Source of the DNA: Lachnospiraceae bacterium UBA7076
GTDB lineage: Bacteria; Bacillota; Clostridia; Lachnospirales; Lachnospiraceae
Reading direction: 5' to 3'
Length of the DNA stretch: 42,504 bases
Assembly: GCA_002493625.1 (NCBI GenBank)
Contig: DKZK01000032.1
Coordinates: 1-42,504 of the forward strand
The notes beneath the pieces are model-generated. The model was given only the letters and a program-made list of their open reading frames with translations, was not told where the DNA came from and made no database searches. The position numbers and the translations under genes are program-made. This document shows, one piece after another, positions 15,041 through 23,613 of the stretch; positions within the stretch are counted from its first letter, which is position 1, and every line of letters begins with the position of its first letter.

Positions 15041-16819
15041 CTGCGGCAACGCTATCCCAAGCTCCTCAAGCTGCTTTGCATCCACCACATTCGGAGCCTC
15101 GCTCATAAGACAGGACGCATCCTTAATCTTAGGGAATGCAATAACATCACGTATGGAATCCTCCTTTGCCATAAGCATGATAAGACGGTCAAGTCCGTAT
15201 GCAAGCCCTGCATGAGGAGGCACGCCGTACTTAAATGCATTTAACAGGAAGCCGAACTGCTCATAGGCAGCTTCCATTGTAAAACCAAGAGCCTCAAACA
15301 TTTTCTCCTGTATGTCATTTTGATGGATACGCACGCTTCCGCCGCCTATCTCCGTTCCGTTCAGCACGATATCGTACGCCTTTGCGCGGACCCTGCCCGG
15401 GTCGCTGTCAATATACGGAAGGTCCTCCTCCATAGGCATTGTAAACGGATGATGCATAGCCTGATACCTGTTTAAATCCTCGTTCCATTCAAGAAGCGGA
15501 AATTCCGTTATCCATACAAATTTATACTCGTTCTTATCCAGCATGCCGAGATTTTCGGCTATCTCAAGACGAAGGGCGCCGAGAACATCATAGACAAGCT
15601 TTGTCCGGTCCGCCGCAAAGAGAAGCAAATCACCGTTTTCTCCCTGCATTTTTTCTATAATTGCGTTCATTTCCTCATCCTTCATAAACTTTGCAAAGGA
15701 GGACTTAACTGCTCCGTCCTCACCGATGGCAATATATGCAAGCCCCTTTGCTCCATAACCCTTTACAAAGTCAACGAGGGCGTCAATCTTCTTTCTTGGC
15801 ATGCCGCCCTGTCCCTTGGCGTTTATGCCCCTTACGGAGCCTCCTGCCTCTATAGCTCCCTTAAATACAACAAACTCACAGTCCTTAACCACATCCGTTA
15901 TGTCCGTAAGCTCCATGCCAAACCGAAGGTCAGGCTTGTCCGAGCCGAAACGCTCCATCGCCTCCTTATAAGTCATGCGCTGTATCGGAAGTGGTACGTC
16001 AACACCGATTGTATCCTTGAAAAGCTTTGCAAGAAGTCTCTCATTTACATCTATAACGTCATCCACGTCAACAAAGGAAAGCTCCATGTCTATCTGGGTA
16101 AATTCCGGCTGTCTGTCCGCGCGAAGGTCCTCGTCACGGTAACATCTGGCTATCTGAAAATATCTGTCGTAGCCAGAACACATAAGAAGCTGCTTATAAA
16201 TCTGCGGCGACTGCGGGAGGGCATAAAAGTTCCCCGGATGAACACGACTCGGCACAAGATAATCCCTTGCTCCCTCAGGAGTCGACTTGCAAAGCGTAGG
16301 CGTCTCTATCTCTATAAAGCCTTCCTCCGCAAGAAATGCTCTTGTAAGGGTTGTAACCCTGCTTCTCATAATAAGGTTTTTCTGCAAATCAGGACGTCTT
16401 AAATCAAGGTATCTGTATTTAAGCCTGAGCTCCTCCTTCGTCTTGCTGTTTTCCTCTATCGGGAACGGAGGCGTGTCCGCCTCAGACAGTATTCTTATAC
16501 CGGAGGCAACAATTTCTATGTCTCCTGTGGCTATATTTTCATTTACAGCGCCTGCCCGCTTTGTAACCTTACCCGTAACGGCAATTACAAACTCACTTCT
16601 GAGCTTTTCCGCCTTACCATAGCCTTCAGTCCCTACGTTTGCCTCCTCGAAAATAATCTGAAGTATTCCGCTTCTGTCCCTGAGGTCAACAAATATAATG
16701 CCGCCCTTGTTTCTGCTTTTCTGTACCCATCCCATAACGGTCACTTCATTTCCAATCATGGAATTATTTACTTCCGTACATCTGTGACTTCTTGAAAGTC
16801 CCTTCATGGATTCCGCCAT
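15038..16819 (-). CDS. aspS: Aspartyl-tRNA synthetase
   Basis: A 593-residue bacterial-type AspRS that charges tRNA-Asp. An OB-fold anticodon-binding domain (about 15-105, VMGWVQKSRNKGGIIFVDLRDRSG) is followed by the class II core. Motif 2 is RCYRDEDLRADRQPEFTQ, a GAD insertion follows, and motif 3 is GLAYGLDRLIMLM near the end. I chose the ATG at 16819 over 57 bases upstream because GGGAGGAG lies before it and the family begins near MAESMKGL. It starts one base after the stop of hisS, so the two synthetases are coupled. Its stop codon forms part of the large nested palindrome. Confidence 0.96.
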   Translation of the reverse strand: MAESMKGLSRSHRCTEVNNSMIGNEVTVMGWVQKSRNKGGIIFVDLRDRSGILQIIFEEANVGTEGYGKAEKLRSEFVIAVTGKVTKRAGAVNENIATGDIEIVASGIRILSEADTPPFPIEENSKTKEELRLKYRYLDLRRPDLQKNLIMRSRVTTLTRAFLAEEGFIEIETPTLCKSTPEGARDYLVPSRVHPGNFYALPQSPQIYKQLLMCSGYDRYFQIARCYRDEDLRADRQPEFTQIDMELSFVDVDDVIDVNERLLAKLFKDTIGVDVPLPIQRMTYKEAMERFGSDKPDLRFGMELTDITDVVKDCEFVVFKGAIEAGGSVRGINAKGQGGMPRKKIDALVDFVKGYGAKGLAYIAIGEDGAVKSSFAKFMKDEEMNAIIEKMQGENGDLLLFAADRTKLVYDVLGALRLEIAENLGMLDKNEYKFVWITEFPLLEWNEDLNRYQAMHHPFTMPMEEDLPYIDSDPGRVRAKAYDIVLNGTEIGGGSVRIHQNDIQEKMFEALGFTMEAAYEQFGFLLNAFKYGVPPHAGLAYGLDRLIMLMAKEDSIRDVIAFPKIKDASCLMSEAPNVVDAKQLEELGIALPQ

Positions 16820-16820
16820 T

Positions 16821-18080
16821 TTACTGCTCCTCCCTGTTAAAAAATTCAATAATGTTTTCGTAGCCCTCCGCCGCAAGCTGCTCCTTCTGGAACTTCTTAT
16901 TTTTCTTCATAATGACTACATTTATCTGTTCTCCTGCTTCCCTTGCAGTCTTTGCCTTTTCAAGTATGTCCGCAAGCTTGTCCTGAGGCATATTTTTCTC
17001 AATAAGATATGCCGTTCTTCCCGCTTTGCGCGGCACCTGAAACTCCCTCTCCAAAAGAAGCATTATAATACGCTCAAACCCAATGGAAAATCCGCATGCA
17101 GGCGTTGCATTTCCCGTAAATCGTCCTATCATCTCATCATATCGTCCGCCGCCGCCCACGGAGCCTCCGAATTCATCCATGGAAATCTCAAATATAGGTC
17201 CCGTATAATATGACATTCCCCTTACAAGAGTCGGGTCAAAGGACATTTTGAAATCTGCCGCCTTCGTCTTGTCCACGCTTACAATTATCGTCTCAAGATT
17301 ATCAGCCACCTGACTGTCAAGGACATCCTTCAGCGTTTCCTTCAGGAATTTTACGCCTTCTATATCGTTTGTAACCTTATCAAACAAATCAAGATACGTG
17401 TCAACCGCCGATTTATCGAAGCCCGATTGCTTGAGCTCCTCCCTTACGCCATCCATGCCTATCTTGTCCATTTTGTCAAGAATAATAAACACGGTATCGT
17501 AGTCACCCTCAGAAAATCCGCTGTAGGCTGCCATCGCCTTTAAAATGCGGCGGTCATTTATTCTGATTGTAAAATTATTAAACTCAAGCTTTCCAAGCAA
17601 TGTTGTGGTTGCAAGTATAAGCTCAGTTTCCGCAATGATGTCAGGCTCGCCAAGTATGTCTATGTCACACTGCATAAACTGTCTGTAGCGCCCACGCTGT
17701 GGTCTGTCTGCCCTCCATACATTTCCCATCTGCAAAGCCTTAAAGGGACTTGGAAGGTCATTTGCATTGTTTGAATAATATCTGGAAAGCGGGACCGTAA
17801 GGTCGTACCGGAGCCCTCCGTCCACAAGGTCAGCCTCCTCCTTCGCCTCATCAATTTTCAGCTTTTCTCCTCTTTTCAAAATCTTGAATATAAGCTTTTC
17901 GTTTTCTCCTCCCTGCTTGCTGCTCAGATTTTCTATATGCTCAACGCAAGGGGTTTCCACTGAACAAAAACCAAAGGACCTGTAGGTTTCCTTTATAAGT
18001 CCTATACAGTAATCCCTTATTTCCATCTCCCTTGGAAGTATGTCCTTCATGCCCGTTACAGGCTTTTTCTTCATTGCCAT
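16821..18080 (-). CDS. hisS: Histidyl-tRNA synthetase
   Basis: A 419-residue HisRS of normal length that charges tRNA-His. Class II motif 2 appears as VWRADRPQRGRYRQFMQCDID near residue 115, the His-specific loop as VRGMSYYTGPIFE near 265, and motif 3 as ACGFSIGFERIIML near 315. The C-terminal anticodon domain (about 335-419) is present. GGGAGG precedes the ATG. The leader has the 19-base motif shared with yhaM and no T-box features in the 86 bases before the gene. It is coupled to aspS. Confidence 0.96.
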   Translation of the reverse strand: MAMKKKPVTGMKDILPREMEIRDYCIGLIKETYRSFGFCSVETPCVEHIENLSSKQGGENEKLIFKILKRGEKLKIDEAKEEADLVDGGLRYDLTVPLSRYYSNNANDLPSPFKALQMGNVWRADRPQRGRYRQFMQCDIDILGEPDIIAETELILATTTLLGKLEFNNFTIRINDRRILKAMAAYSGFSEGDYDTVFIILDKMDKIGMDGVREELKQSGFDKSAVDTYLDLFDKVTNDIEGVKFLKETLKDVLDSQVADNLETIIVSVDKTKAADFKMSFDPTLVRGMSYYTGPIFEISMDEFGGSVGGGGRYDEMIGRFTGNATPACGFSIGFERIIMLLLEREFQVPRKAGRTAYLIEKNMPQDKLADILEKAKTAREAGEQINVVIMKKNKKFQKEQLAAEGYENIIEFFNREEQ

Positions 18081-18103
18081 TTATATTTCCTCCCTCTATC
18101 CAA

Positions 18104-18122
18104 AACATCAGTTATTCCATAT
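18104..18122 (-). promoter_or_regulatory. 19-base leader motif shared with yhaM
   Basis: ATATGGAATAACTGATGTT on the minus strand lies 24 to 42 bases before the hisS ATG, matching the yhaM leader in 18 of 19 bases at the identical spacing. The two leaders otherwise differ. Two small hairpins at 18119-18153 lie between it and hemZ. Confidence 0.4.
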
Positions 18123-18166
18123 CCGCCTTTGGCATATGCTCCGATTTACATTGTAAATGGAGAACT

Positions 18167-19654
18167 CTATGGGCTGACGCTGCATAAGCTTCTCTTTCGG
18201 TCAAGCATTTCCTCAAGCCTTTCCATATAGTCGTCAACCGACTTGCAGTTCTCCACTCTCTCAACCCTGTTTTCCTCATGGAATGTAAGCTTTGTGGACG
18301 CTCCTGCGCCCACGGAAATAATATCCGTCAGCTCCTCCATAATCAGAATGTTGTAAAGGCACTCGCAGCCTTCCTTTGCATAACCCACATTTTCAAGGTT
18401 GCCCCCTATGTTTTTCTGCCTGTACAGATAATAGGGCTTCATGCCTGATTCACAGGCAAATTCCGACACTGCGTCCAGCATCCTGTCCGTGTCGTGGTGT
18501 ATGTGGCTGCCAAACTCATTTATCTGCTCATTCAACCTTGCCGCCCTTTTTATGGCAAGGGAATGTACGGTAATGCTTTCCGGCGCCAGCTTCTTTATTC
18601 TGCCTAACGTATACTCCATATTCTCTATGCTTTCATTTGGAAGCCCTGCAATTATATCCATGTTTATATTGTCAAAGCCGCACCCTCTTGCAAGGAAAAA
18701 TGCCTCCTCCGCCTGGGCGGCTGTGTGCGCCCTGCCAATCGTTTTTAATGTTTTGTCATTCATGGTCTGCGGATTTATGCTTATTCTCGTAACGCCATGC
18801 CTTTTCAGCACGGCAAGCTTTTCCTCCGAAATGCTGTCCGGCCGTCCTGCCTCAACAGTATATTCCTTAATGTGCGACAGGTCAAATGTATTTTCAATAT
18901 GTGAAAGAAGCCCGTCCATAAGCTCATGGCTTATGGAGGTGGGCGTGCCTCCTCCAATGTAGACGGACACAAGCCTTCTGCCATCCCCAAGCATATTTTT
19001 TACGGCGCTTATTTCCTCCTTCAGCCTTTCTATATAAACAAGAGCCTTGTCCCTGTATGCTTCAATGGGGTATGAGGTAAAGGAACAGTAAAGACACCTG
19101 CTTGGACAAAACGGTATTCCCACATACAGACAGTAGTCCTTGGAAAGGTCAATATCCTCCGTAAGCATAAGCTCCCTCCCTGCTACTTTTACCGCAAGCT
19201 CCGCCTTGCGCCGTGACACATCATATATGTCCATGTAATGCTTTACTGCCGCCTCATGGCTTTTTCCATCTAGTAACTGCTTCATTGCTATTTTTGTAGG
19301 TCTTACTCCCGTAAGGTCGCCCCACGGAAGTCTTCTGCCCGTATACTCCGACAGTATATGATAGGCGGAAAGCTTAAGCTTATTCCGAAAGCTCTCCCTG
19401 TCCCTGTAATCGCCGTCAATTTTTTTATGAAAGTCTTTATCCGGTATATGATATAATTTTAATGCTGTACATGCATCCTCATAACATGCCTCGAAAACAA
19501 ATTCCATGTCCTCTGCCGTTTTTTCCAATCCGGCAGTTTTTAATTCAATTTCCTCCCTGGAGCATTCCGTTATCTTTACTCCCGGGAAAAACGCCATTAT
19601 CATGGCGCGCAGGTCATTGTTATAGTCCTGTTTATTCTGTATAAGACATATCAT
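18167..19654 (-). CDS. hemZ: HemZ-like oxygen-independent coproporphyrinogen III oxidase-type radical SAM enzyme
   Basis: A 495-residue HemZ-type protein. The N-terminal 160 residues are typical of HemZ. The radical SAM motif CPSRCLYC (CxxxCxxC) lies near residues 176-183, followed by VSVYIGGGTPTSI, EAGRPDSI, ISINPQTMNDKTLKTIGR and DIIAGLPNE. Family members convert coproporphyrinogen III to protoporphyrinogen, but many clostridia keep the gene without a full haem pathway, so the reaction here is not certain. GAGGAG precedes the ATG. It lies between the glyoxalase-like gene and hisS, the usual clostridial order. Confidence 0.9.
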   Translation of the reverse strand: MICLIQNKQDYNNDLRAMIMAFFPGVKITECSREEIELKTAGLEKTAEDMEFVFEACYEDACTALKLYHIPDKDFHKKIDGDYRDRESFRNKLKLSAYHILSEYTGRRLPWGDLTGVRPTKIAMKQLLDGKSHEAAVKHYMDIYDVSRRKAELAVKVAGRELMLTEDIDLSKDYCLYVGIPFCPSRCLYCSFTSYPIEAYRDKALVYIERLKEEISAVKNMLGDGRRLVSVYIGGGTPTSISHELMDGLLSHIENTFDLSHIKEYTVEAGRPDSISEEKLAVLKRHGVTRISINPQTMNDKTLKTIGRAHTAAQAEEAFFLARGCGFDNINMDIIAGLPNESIENMEYTLGRIKKLAPESITVHSLAIKRAARLNEQINEFGSHIHHDTDRMLDAVSEFACESGMKPYYLYRQKNIGGNLENVGYAKEGCECLYNILIMEELTDIISVGAGASTKLTFHEENRVERVENCKSVDDYMERLEEMLDRKRSLCSVSP

Positions 19655-19674
19655 GGTATTCTCCTCGCATTATT

Positions 19675-20310
19675 TCAAAAAAACGGATTTGTCTCCTTCT
19701 CCCGCTTGATTGTGGTTCTGCCGCCATGTCCGGAATATACGGTGACATTTTCAGGCAGCGTAAGAAGCTTGTCCTTTATATTTTCCACAAGCGCCCTGCC
19801 GTCTCCCGTAGGGAAATCAGAGCGTCCTATGCTTCCCTCAAATAATGTGTCACCCGAAAATACCATTTCTTCCTTTTCAAAGTAATAGCAGGTTCCACCC
19901 TTTGTATGTCCGGGAACATGAAAGCATTTTATCTTAGTGCCGAGAAGCTCAATCACATCGCCGTCCTCCACATATTTATCTGCCTTGAGGCTTACAGCGG
20001 TTCCGAACATGGCAGACAAATTAATATTCGGGTTGGCAAGAACACTCTCCTCATCCTTTCCTGCATAGACAGGTATATCAGGAAATTCCTTTTTAATCCC
20101 CGGAAGCGCGCCTATATGGTCGGCATGTCCATGGGTTAGCAAAACTGCCACAGGCTTCAGATTTTGATTTTTATACATATTAACAAGAAAATCCGGTCTG
20201 TCCGCCGGGTCAACGATAACCGCCTCCCTTGTGTCGGAATTTGCTATGGTGTAACAGTTCGTTGCAAATGAACTCAGCATATTTGTTATAACAATAATAT
20301 TATTACTCAA
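19675..20310 (-). CDS. Metallo-beta-lactamase fold hydrolase, glyoxalase II-like
   Basis: A 211-residue MBL-fold hydrolase. Zinc ligands are seen in LTHGHADHIG (about residues 59-68), PGHTKGG, SGDTLFEGSIGR and YSGHGG near the end. The family includes hydroxyacylglutathione hydrolases, but substrates of short clostridial members are mostly unknown. The start is TTG at 20310, supported by AGGAGG seven bases upstream. It is separated from the upstream rel gene by 368 bases of repeats, then followed closely by hemZ. Confidence 0.9.
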   Translation of the reverse strand: MSNNIIVITNMLSSFATNCYTIANSDTREAVIVDPADRPDFLVNMYKNQNLKPVAVLLTHGHADHIGALPGIKKEFPDIPVYAGKDEESVLANPNINLSAMFGTAVSLKADKYVEDGDVIELLGTKIKCFHVPGHTKGGTCYYFEKEEMVFSGDTLFEGSIGRSDFPTGDGRALVENIKDKLLTLPENVTVYSGHGGRTTIKREKETNPFF

Positions 20311-20377
20311 CTGACATCCTCCTAATATTTTTATTTTATAATAAAACGTAAAACCTTATTTTGACGAGCAGCATATG

Positions 20378-20478
20378 CCCTGCACTATATTGCATACAAG
20401 CGACAAACTGTGCAAGCGTACCCTGAACTGTATTATATATGAGCAACAAGTAGTACAGGCATGTCCTGCACTGTATTA
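20378..20478. repeat. 43-bp tandem repeat, about 2.4 copies
   Basis: CCCTGCACTATATT (20378), CCCTGAACTGTATT (20421) and TCCTGCACTGTATT (20464) are spaced exactly 43 bases apart. Similarity runs through the intervening sequence (CAACAAG-like and GCAYG-like blocks). The repeat leads directly into the 153-bp hairpin, which itself begins and ends near a copy of the CCTGCA core. No protein-coding sense is evident. Confidence 0.75.
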
Positions 20479-20497
20479 CATTTTTTCGATAACATAA

Positions 20498-20650
20498 GTT
20501 GTTCAAAATATATAATTCAGTGCAGGGTGCTTTGGAGCCGTCGTCACTTAGCGATTGCATGTAATGTCCGCTTGCGGACAAATACATGCAGAGCTTAGTG
20601 TCCGTTACGAGCGACATATGCCCTGCAATAAATTATATATTTTGAACAAC
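20498..20650. repeat. 153-bp modular hairpin related to the large palindrome
   Basis: Perfect 20-bp arms at 20498-20517 and 20631-20650 are followed inward by TGCAGGG/CCCTGCA. An internal region of two unlike modules follows, then apical stems GCATGTA/TACATGC and TGTCCGC/GCGGACA. The left module (GCTTTGGAGCCGTCGTCACTTA) matches module B of the 14577-15040 element, and the right one (GTCGCTCGTAACGG.ACTAA read on minus) matches module A. It lies between rel and the MBL gene, inside their likely transcript. Confidence 0.9.
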
Positions 20651-20678
20651 GTGGCTGGTCGAAAAAATTGCGCTGTCC

Positions 20679-22943
20679 TTAACTGCTTGTTCTCTCAATA
20701 TCTATGACGCCCTCAATATTTCTTATTTTTGATATAAGTTTTGTAAGCTGCTCCTTTGAGCGTATTTCAAATTTAACGGACACGGTTGCCTTTCCCTGCT
20801 TGCTTGTCCTTACGTTCATGCCTGTTAGATTTATATTTTCCTCGTTAAATATTTTGGAAAGCTCAAATACAAGCCCCGTACTGTCTGAGGCATAAATTAT
20901 AATTTCCGTACTGTACAGATTTGATTCCTGTACAGGGCCCTCCGCCCAGTCAGCCTCTATAAGACGTTCACGGTCAAATTCATCCATGCAGAGCACGTTT
21001 ATACAGTCCGTACGGTGTATGGAAACGCCTCGTCCTCTTGTTATATACCCTACAATTTCATCTCCCGGAACAGGTGCGCAGCATTTGGAAAATCTTACTG
21101 CCACATCATCGATTCCTTTTACGATAATTCCCCCCTTAGGCAGACCGCTGCCCCTTCCGGGCGTATTTATCTTATCAACAATCTGTTCTTCGGTTATACT
21201 GCCCTCAAGCTCCCTGCTGTGCTCCTCAACGAGCCTGTTCACAACCTGTCCTTCCTTTATTCCGCCATGCCCCACAGAAGCAAGAAGCGCATCCCAGTTC
21301 GTGAAGTTATACTTTTTAAGCACACTTTCCATATAAACAGGCTTTAAAATGCGGGAAAGCTCTATTCCCTTTGACTTACAGTAGGATGCAATTGCCTCCT
21401 TACCCTTTTGTATATTATCAACCTTATTTTCAAGTCTGAACCACTGGTTAATTTTCGTTTTCGCCTGCGAGCTTTTTACAATGGATAGCCAGTCACGGCT
21501 TGGTCCCTTGCTGTTTTGCGATGTGATAATCTCTACCCTGTCGCCGTTATGAAGCTCTGTCTCAATGGGAACCTGACGTCCGTTTACGCGGGCGCCGATA
21601 AGCTTATTTCCCACAGCAGTATGAATACTGTAGGCAAAATCAATAGGCGTGGAACCCTTTGGCAGATTCTTTACATCACCCGCCGGAGTAAAGCAGTAAA
21701 CCTGATCGGAAAACAAATCAAGGTCTGTCTTTACAAAGCTCATAAACTCCTTGTTATCAATTGTGTCCGTCTGCCACTCAAGGATCTGTCTGAGCCAGCT
21801 AAGCTTCTGCTCCTCACTCTCCTGCTGTCCTGCGCTGCCCTCCTTATATTTCCAATGGGCTGCAATACCATACTCGGCAGTCTTGTGCATTTCATATGTC
21901 CTTATCTGAATTTCAAAAGGCTTTCCACCATGCCCGATAAGTGTGGTATGAAGCGACTGATACATGTTCTGCTTAGGCATAGCGATATAATCCTTAAATC
22001 TTCCCGGAATCGGCTTATACTTTTCATGAATGATACCAAGCGCCGCATAGCAGTCCCGCACCGTATCAACTTTTATACGAATGGCATAAATATCATATAT
22101 CTGATCCAATGCCTTGTTTTGCGTAATCATTTTTTTATAGACGCTGAAAAGGTGCTTTACTCTGCCGTCAACCTCGCACTCTATATCAGCCTCCTTCATA
22201 TATTTGCATACCTCATTTATTATGCCCTTTATAAAATCCTCACCCGAGGAAAGCCTTGACTTTACTTCATCATTCAGTGATTTAAATACATCCGGATAAA
22301 GATAGCTCATGGATAAATCATCAAGCTCAACCTTTATCTTTGATATACCAAGCCTGTGCGCAATAGGAGCATAGATGTCCATCGTCTCACGCGCTTTTTC
22401 AATCTGCTTTGCAGGTGACTGGTACTGCAGAGTTCTTAAATTGTGAAGACGGTCTGCAAGCTTTATAAGTATAACCCTTATATCCTTTGCCATGGCAAGA
22501 AACATTTTGCGTAAATTTTCTGCCTGTATCTCAATTTTATCCTGAGATAAATCCAGTTGGGTAAGCTTTGTTACACCGTCCACAAGAAGAGCAACCTCAT
22601 CAGAAAACTCTTTGGCAATCTCATCTATGGTCATAACCGTATCCTCAACCACATCATGAAGGATTCCGCCCACAATGGTTTCCTTGTCAAGTTCAAGCTC
22701 AGCAAGTATAAGCGCAACACAAAGAGGGTGTATAATATACGGCTCACCTGACTTGCGCTTCTGATCCTTATGCGCTCCATAAGCTACCTTGTAAGCCTTT
22801 TCAATCATGGAGATATCAGAGGATGGATGATAGCTTTTCACTGTACGGATAAGCTTTTCATAAAGCTCCTCCGGCGGTGTAAAATCATCCGGCTTACTTA
22901 TTTGTTTGTGTAACGCATCATTTTTTTTGGTTTTTTCTGTCAT
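20679..22943 (-). CDS. relA: Bifunctional (p)ppGpp synthetase/hydrolase, Rel/SpoT family
   Basis: A 754-residue Rel protein that makes and degrades the stringent-response alarmone. The HD hydrolase domain (about 45-195) has HDVVEDT. The synthetase domain (about 235-350) has YAIRIKV and PGRFKDYIAMPK. TGS (VYCFTPAGDVKNLP, about 395-455), the zinc-finger region (SKCCAPVPGDEI) and a C-terminal ACT domain follow. I prefer ATG at 22943 over GTG nine bases upstream because the GGAAAGAAG site is better spaced. It is downstream of apt with a 130-base gap holding a hairpin. Confidence 0.95.
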   Translation of the reverse strand: MTEKTKKNDALHKQISKPDDFTPPEELYEKLIRTVKSYHPSSDISMIEKAYKVAYGAHKDQKRKSGEPYIIHPLCVALILAELELDKETIVGGILHDVVEDTVMTIDEIAKEFSDEVALLVDGVTKLTQLDLSQDKIEIQAENLRKMFLAMAKDIRVILIKLADRLHNLRTLQYQSPAKQIEKARETMDIYAPIAHRLGISKIKVELDDLSMSYLYPDVFKSLNDEVKSRLSSGEDFIKGIINEVCKYMKEADIECEVDGRVKHLFSVYKKMITQNKALDQIYDIYAIRIKVDTVRDCYAALGIIHEKYKPIPGRFKDYIAMPKQNMYQSLHTTLIGHGGKPFEIQIRTYEMHKTAEYGIAAHWKYKEGSAGQQESEEQKLSWLRQILEWQTDTIDNKEFMSFVKTDLDLFSDQVYCFTPAGDVKNLPKGSTPIDFAYSIHTAVGNKLIGARVNGRQVPIETELHNGDRVEIITSQNSKGPSRDWLSIVKSSQAKTKINQWFRLENKVDNIQKGKEAIASYCKSKGIELSRILKPVYMESVLKKYNFTNWDALLASVGHGGIKEGQVVNRLVEEHSRELEGSITEEQIVDKINTPGRGSGLPKGGIIVKGIDDVAVRFSKCCAPVPGDEIVGYITRGRGVSIHRTDCINVLCMDEFDRERLIEADWAEGPVQESNLYSTEIIIYASDSTGLVFELSKIFNEENINLTGMNVRTSKQGKATVSVKFEIRSKEQLTKLISKIRNIEGVIDIERTSS

Positions 22944-23030
22944 ACCAATCACTTCTTTCCGCAGTAATATCTACGTGAATTTTTATCCGACGTTTCTGTT
23001 ATTCTGACAACAGATGAATCAGTCAAAGCC

Positions 23031-23067
23031 CCCGCTGCAAGCAGTCACTTGGCGCGTTGCTCGCGGG
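23031..23067. repeat. Small GC-rich hairpin between apt and rel
   Basis: CCCGC and GCAA (23031-23040) can pair with TTGC and GCGGG (23057-23067). The loop holds GTCACTTGGCG, similar to GTCACTTAGCG in the 20498-20650 element. A second hairpin, GGGAATAA/TTATTCCC, overlaps the apt stop. No T tract follows, so it is not a standard terminator. Confidence 0.5.
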
Positions 23068-23075
23068 AATAAATA

Positions 23076-23600
23076 TTATTCCCCATCAAATGTCACGATA
23101 GATGCAACATCATATTTTTCAAGCAGCTTTCTGCCGCCTAATGCAGGAAGTTCAATTAAAAATGCCATTTTTACCACTTTCCCTCCAAGAAGCTCCACAA
23201 GCTTTGCCGCTGCCTCAGCAGTTCCGCCCGTTGCAAGAAGATCATCAACAATAACAACCTTATCTCCCGGCCTTATGGCATCCTTATGTATCTCAATAAC
23301 CGCCTGTCCGTATTCCAGATCATACTCCATCTCAACCGTTTCCCTTGGGAGCTTTCCCTTTTTCCTGACAGGAATAAATCCCTTTTTATTCATATATGCC
23401 AGAGTTGCCCCAAATATGAAGCCTCTTGACTCAATACCCGCTATGAAATCATAATCAAGCCCCTTCAGCTCATTATTCATGGTACTTATGGCAAGCTCAT
23501 ATCCCTCCGGGCTTTCCAAAACACTTGTTACATCCCTGAATATTATTCCCTCCTTCGGAAAATCAGGTATACTTTTAATGTACTCCTCAACCTTTTTCAT
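23076..23600 (-). CDS. apt: Adenine phosphoribosyltransferase
   Basis: A 174-residue APRT that salvages adenine with PRPP to AMP. The start KKVEEYIKSIPDFPKEGIIF, the FIAGIESRGFIFG segment and the PRPP loop VVIVDDLLATGGTAEAA are all present. I chose ATG at 23600, eight codons into the longer open frame, because AAGGAGG lies seven bases before it and APRT proteins begin here. This start sits 13 bases after the recJ stop. It is part of the recJ-apt-rel run common in clostridia, linking purine salvage and stringent response. Confidence 0.95.
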   Translation of the reverse strand: MKKVEEYIKSIPDFPKEGIIFRDVTSVLESPEGYELAISTMNNELKGLDYDFIAGIESRGFIFGATLAYMNKKGFIPVRKKGKLPRETVEMEYDLEYGQAVIEIHKDAIRPGDKVVIVDDLLATGGTAEAAAKLVELLGGKVVKMAFLIELPALGGRKLLEKYDVASIVTFDGE

Positions 23601-23613
23601 AGCGTCCTCCTTT

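Noticed and set aside
14868..15215. 115-codon plus-strand open frame from the nested palindrome into aspS
   Set aside because: It is antisense to aspS and begins inside the palindrome; no ribosome binding site or recognisable domain.
18081..18166. T-box or other tRNA-sensing leader before hisS
   Set aside because: The gap upstream of hisS is only 86 bases and has neither the conserved T-box sequence nor a terminator. hemZ ends directly before it.
20336..20617. 93-codon minus-strand open frame across the 43-bp repeats and hairpin
   Set aside because: The frame runs through tandem and inverted repeats, and the protein reflects repeat sequence with no domain or start signal.
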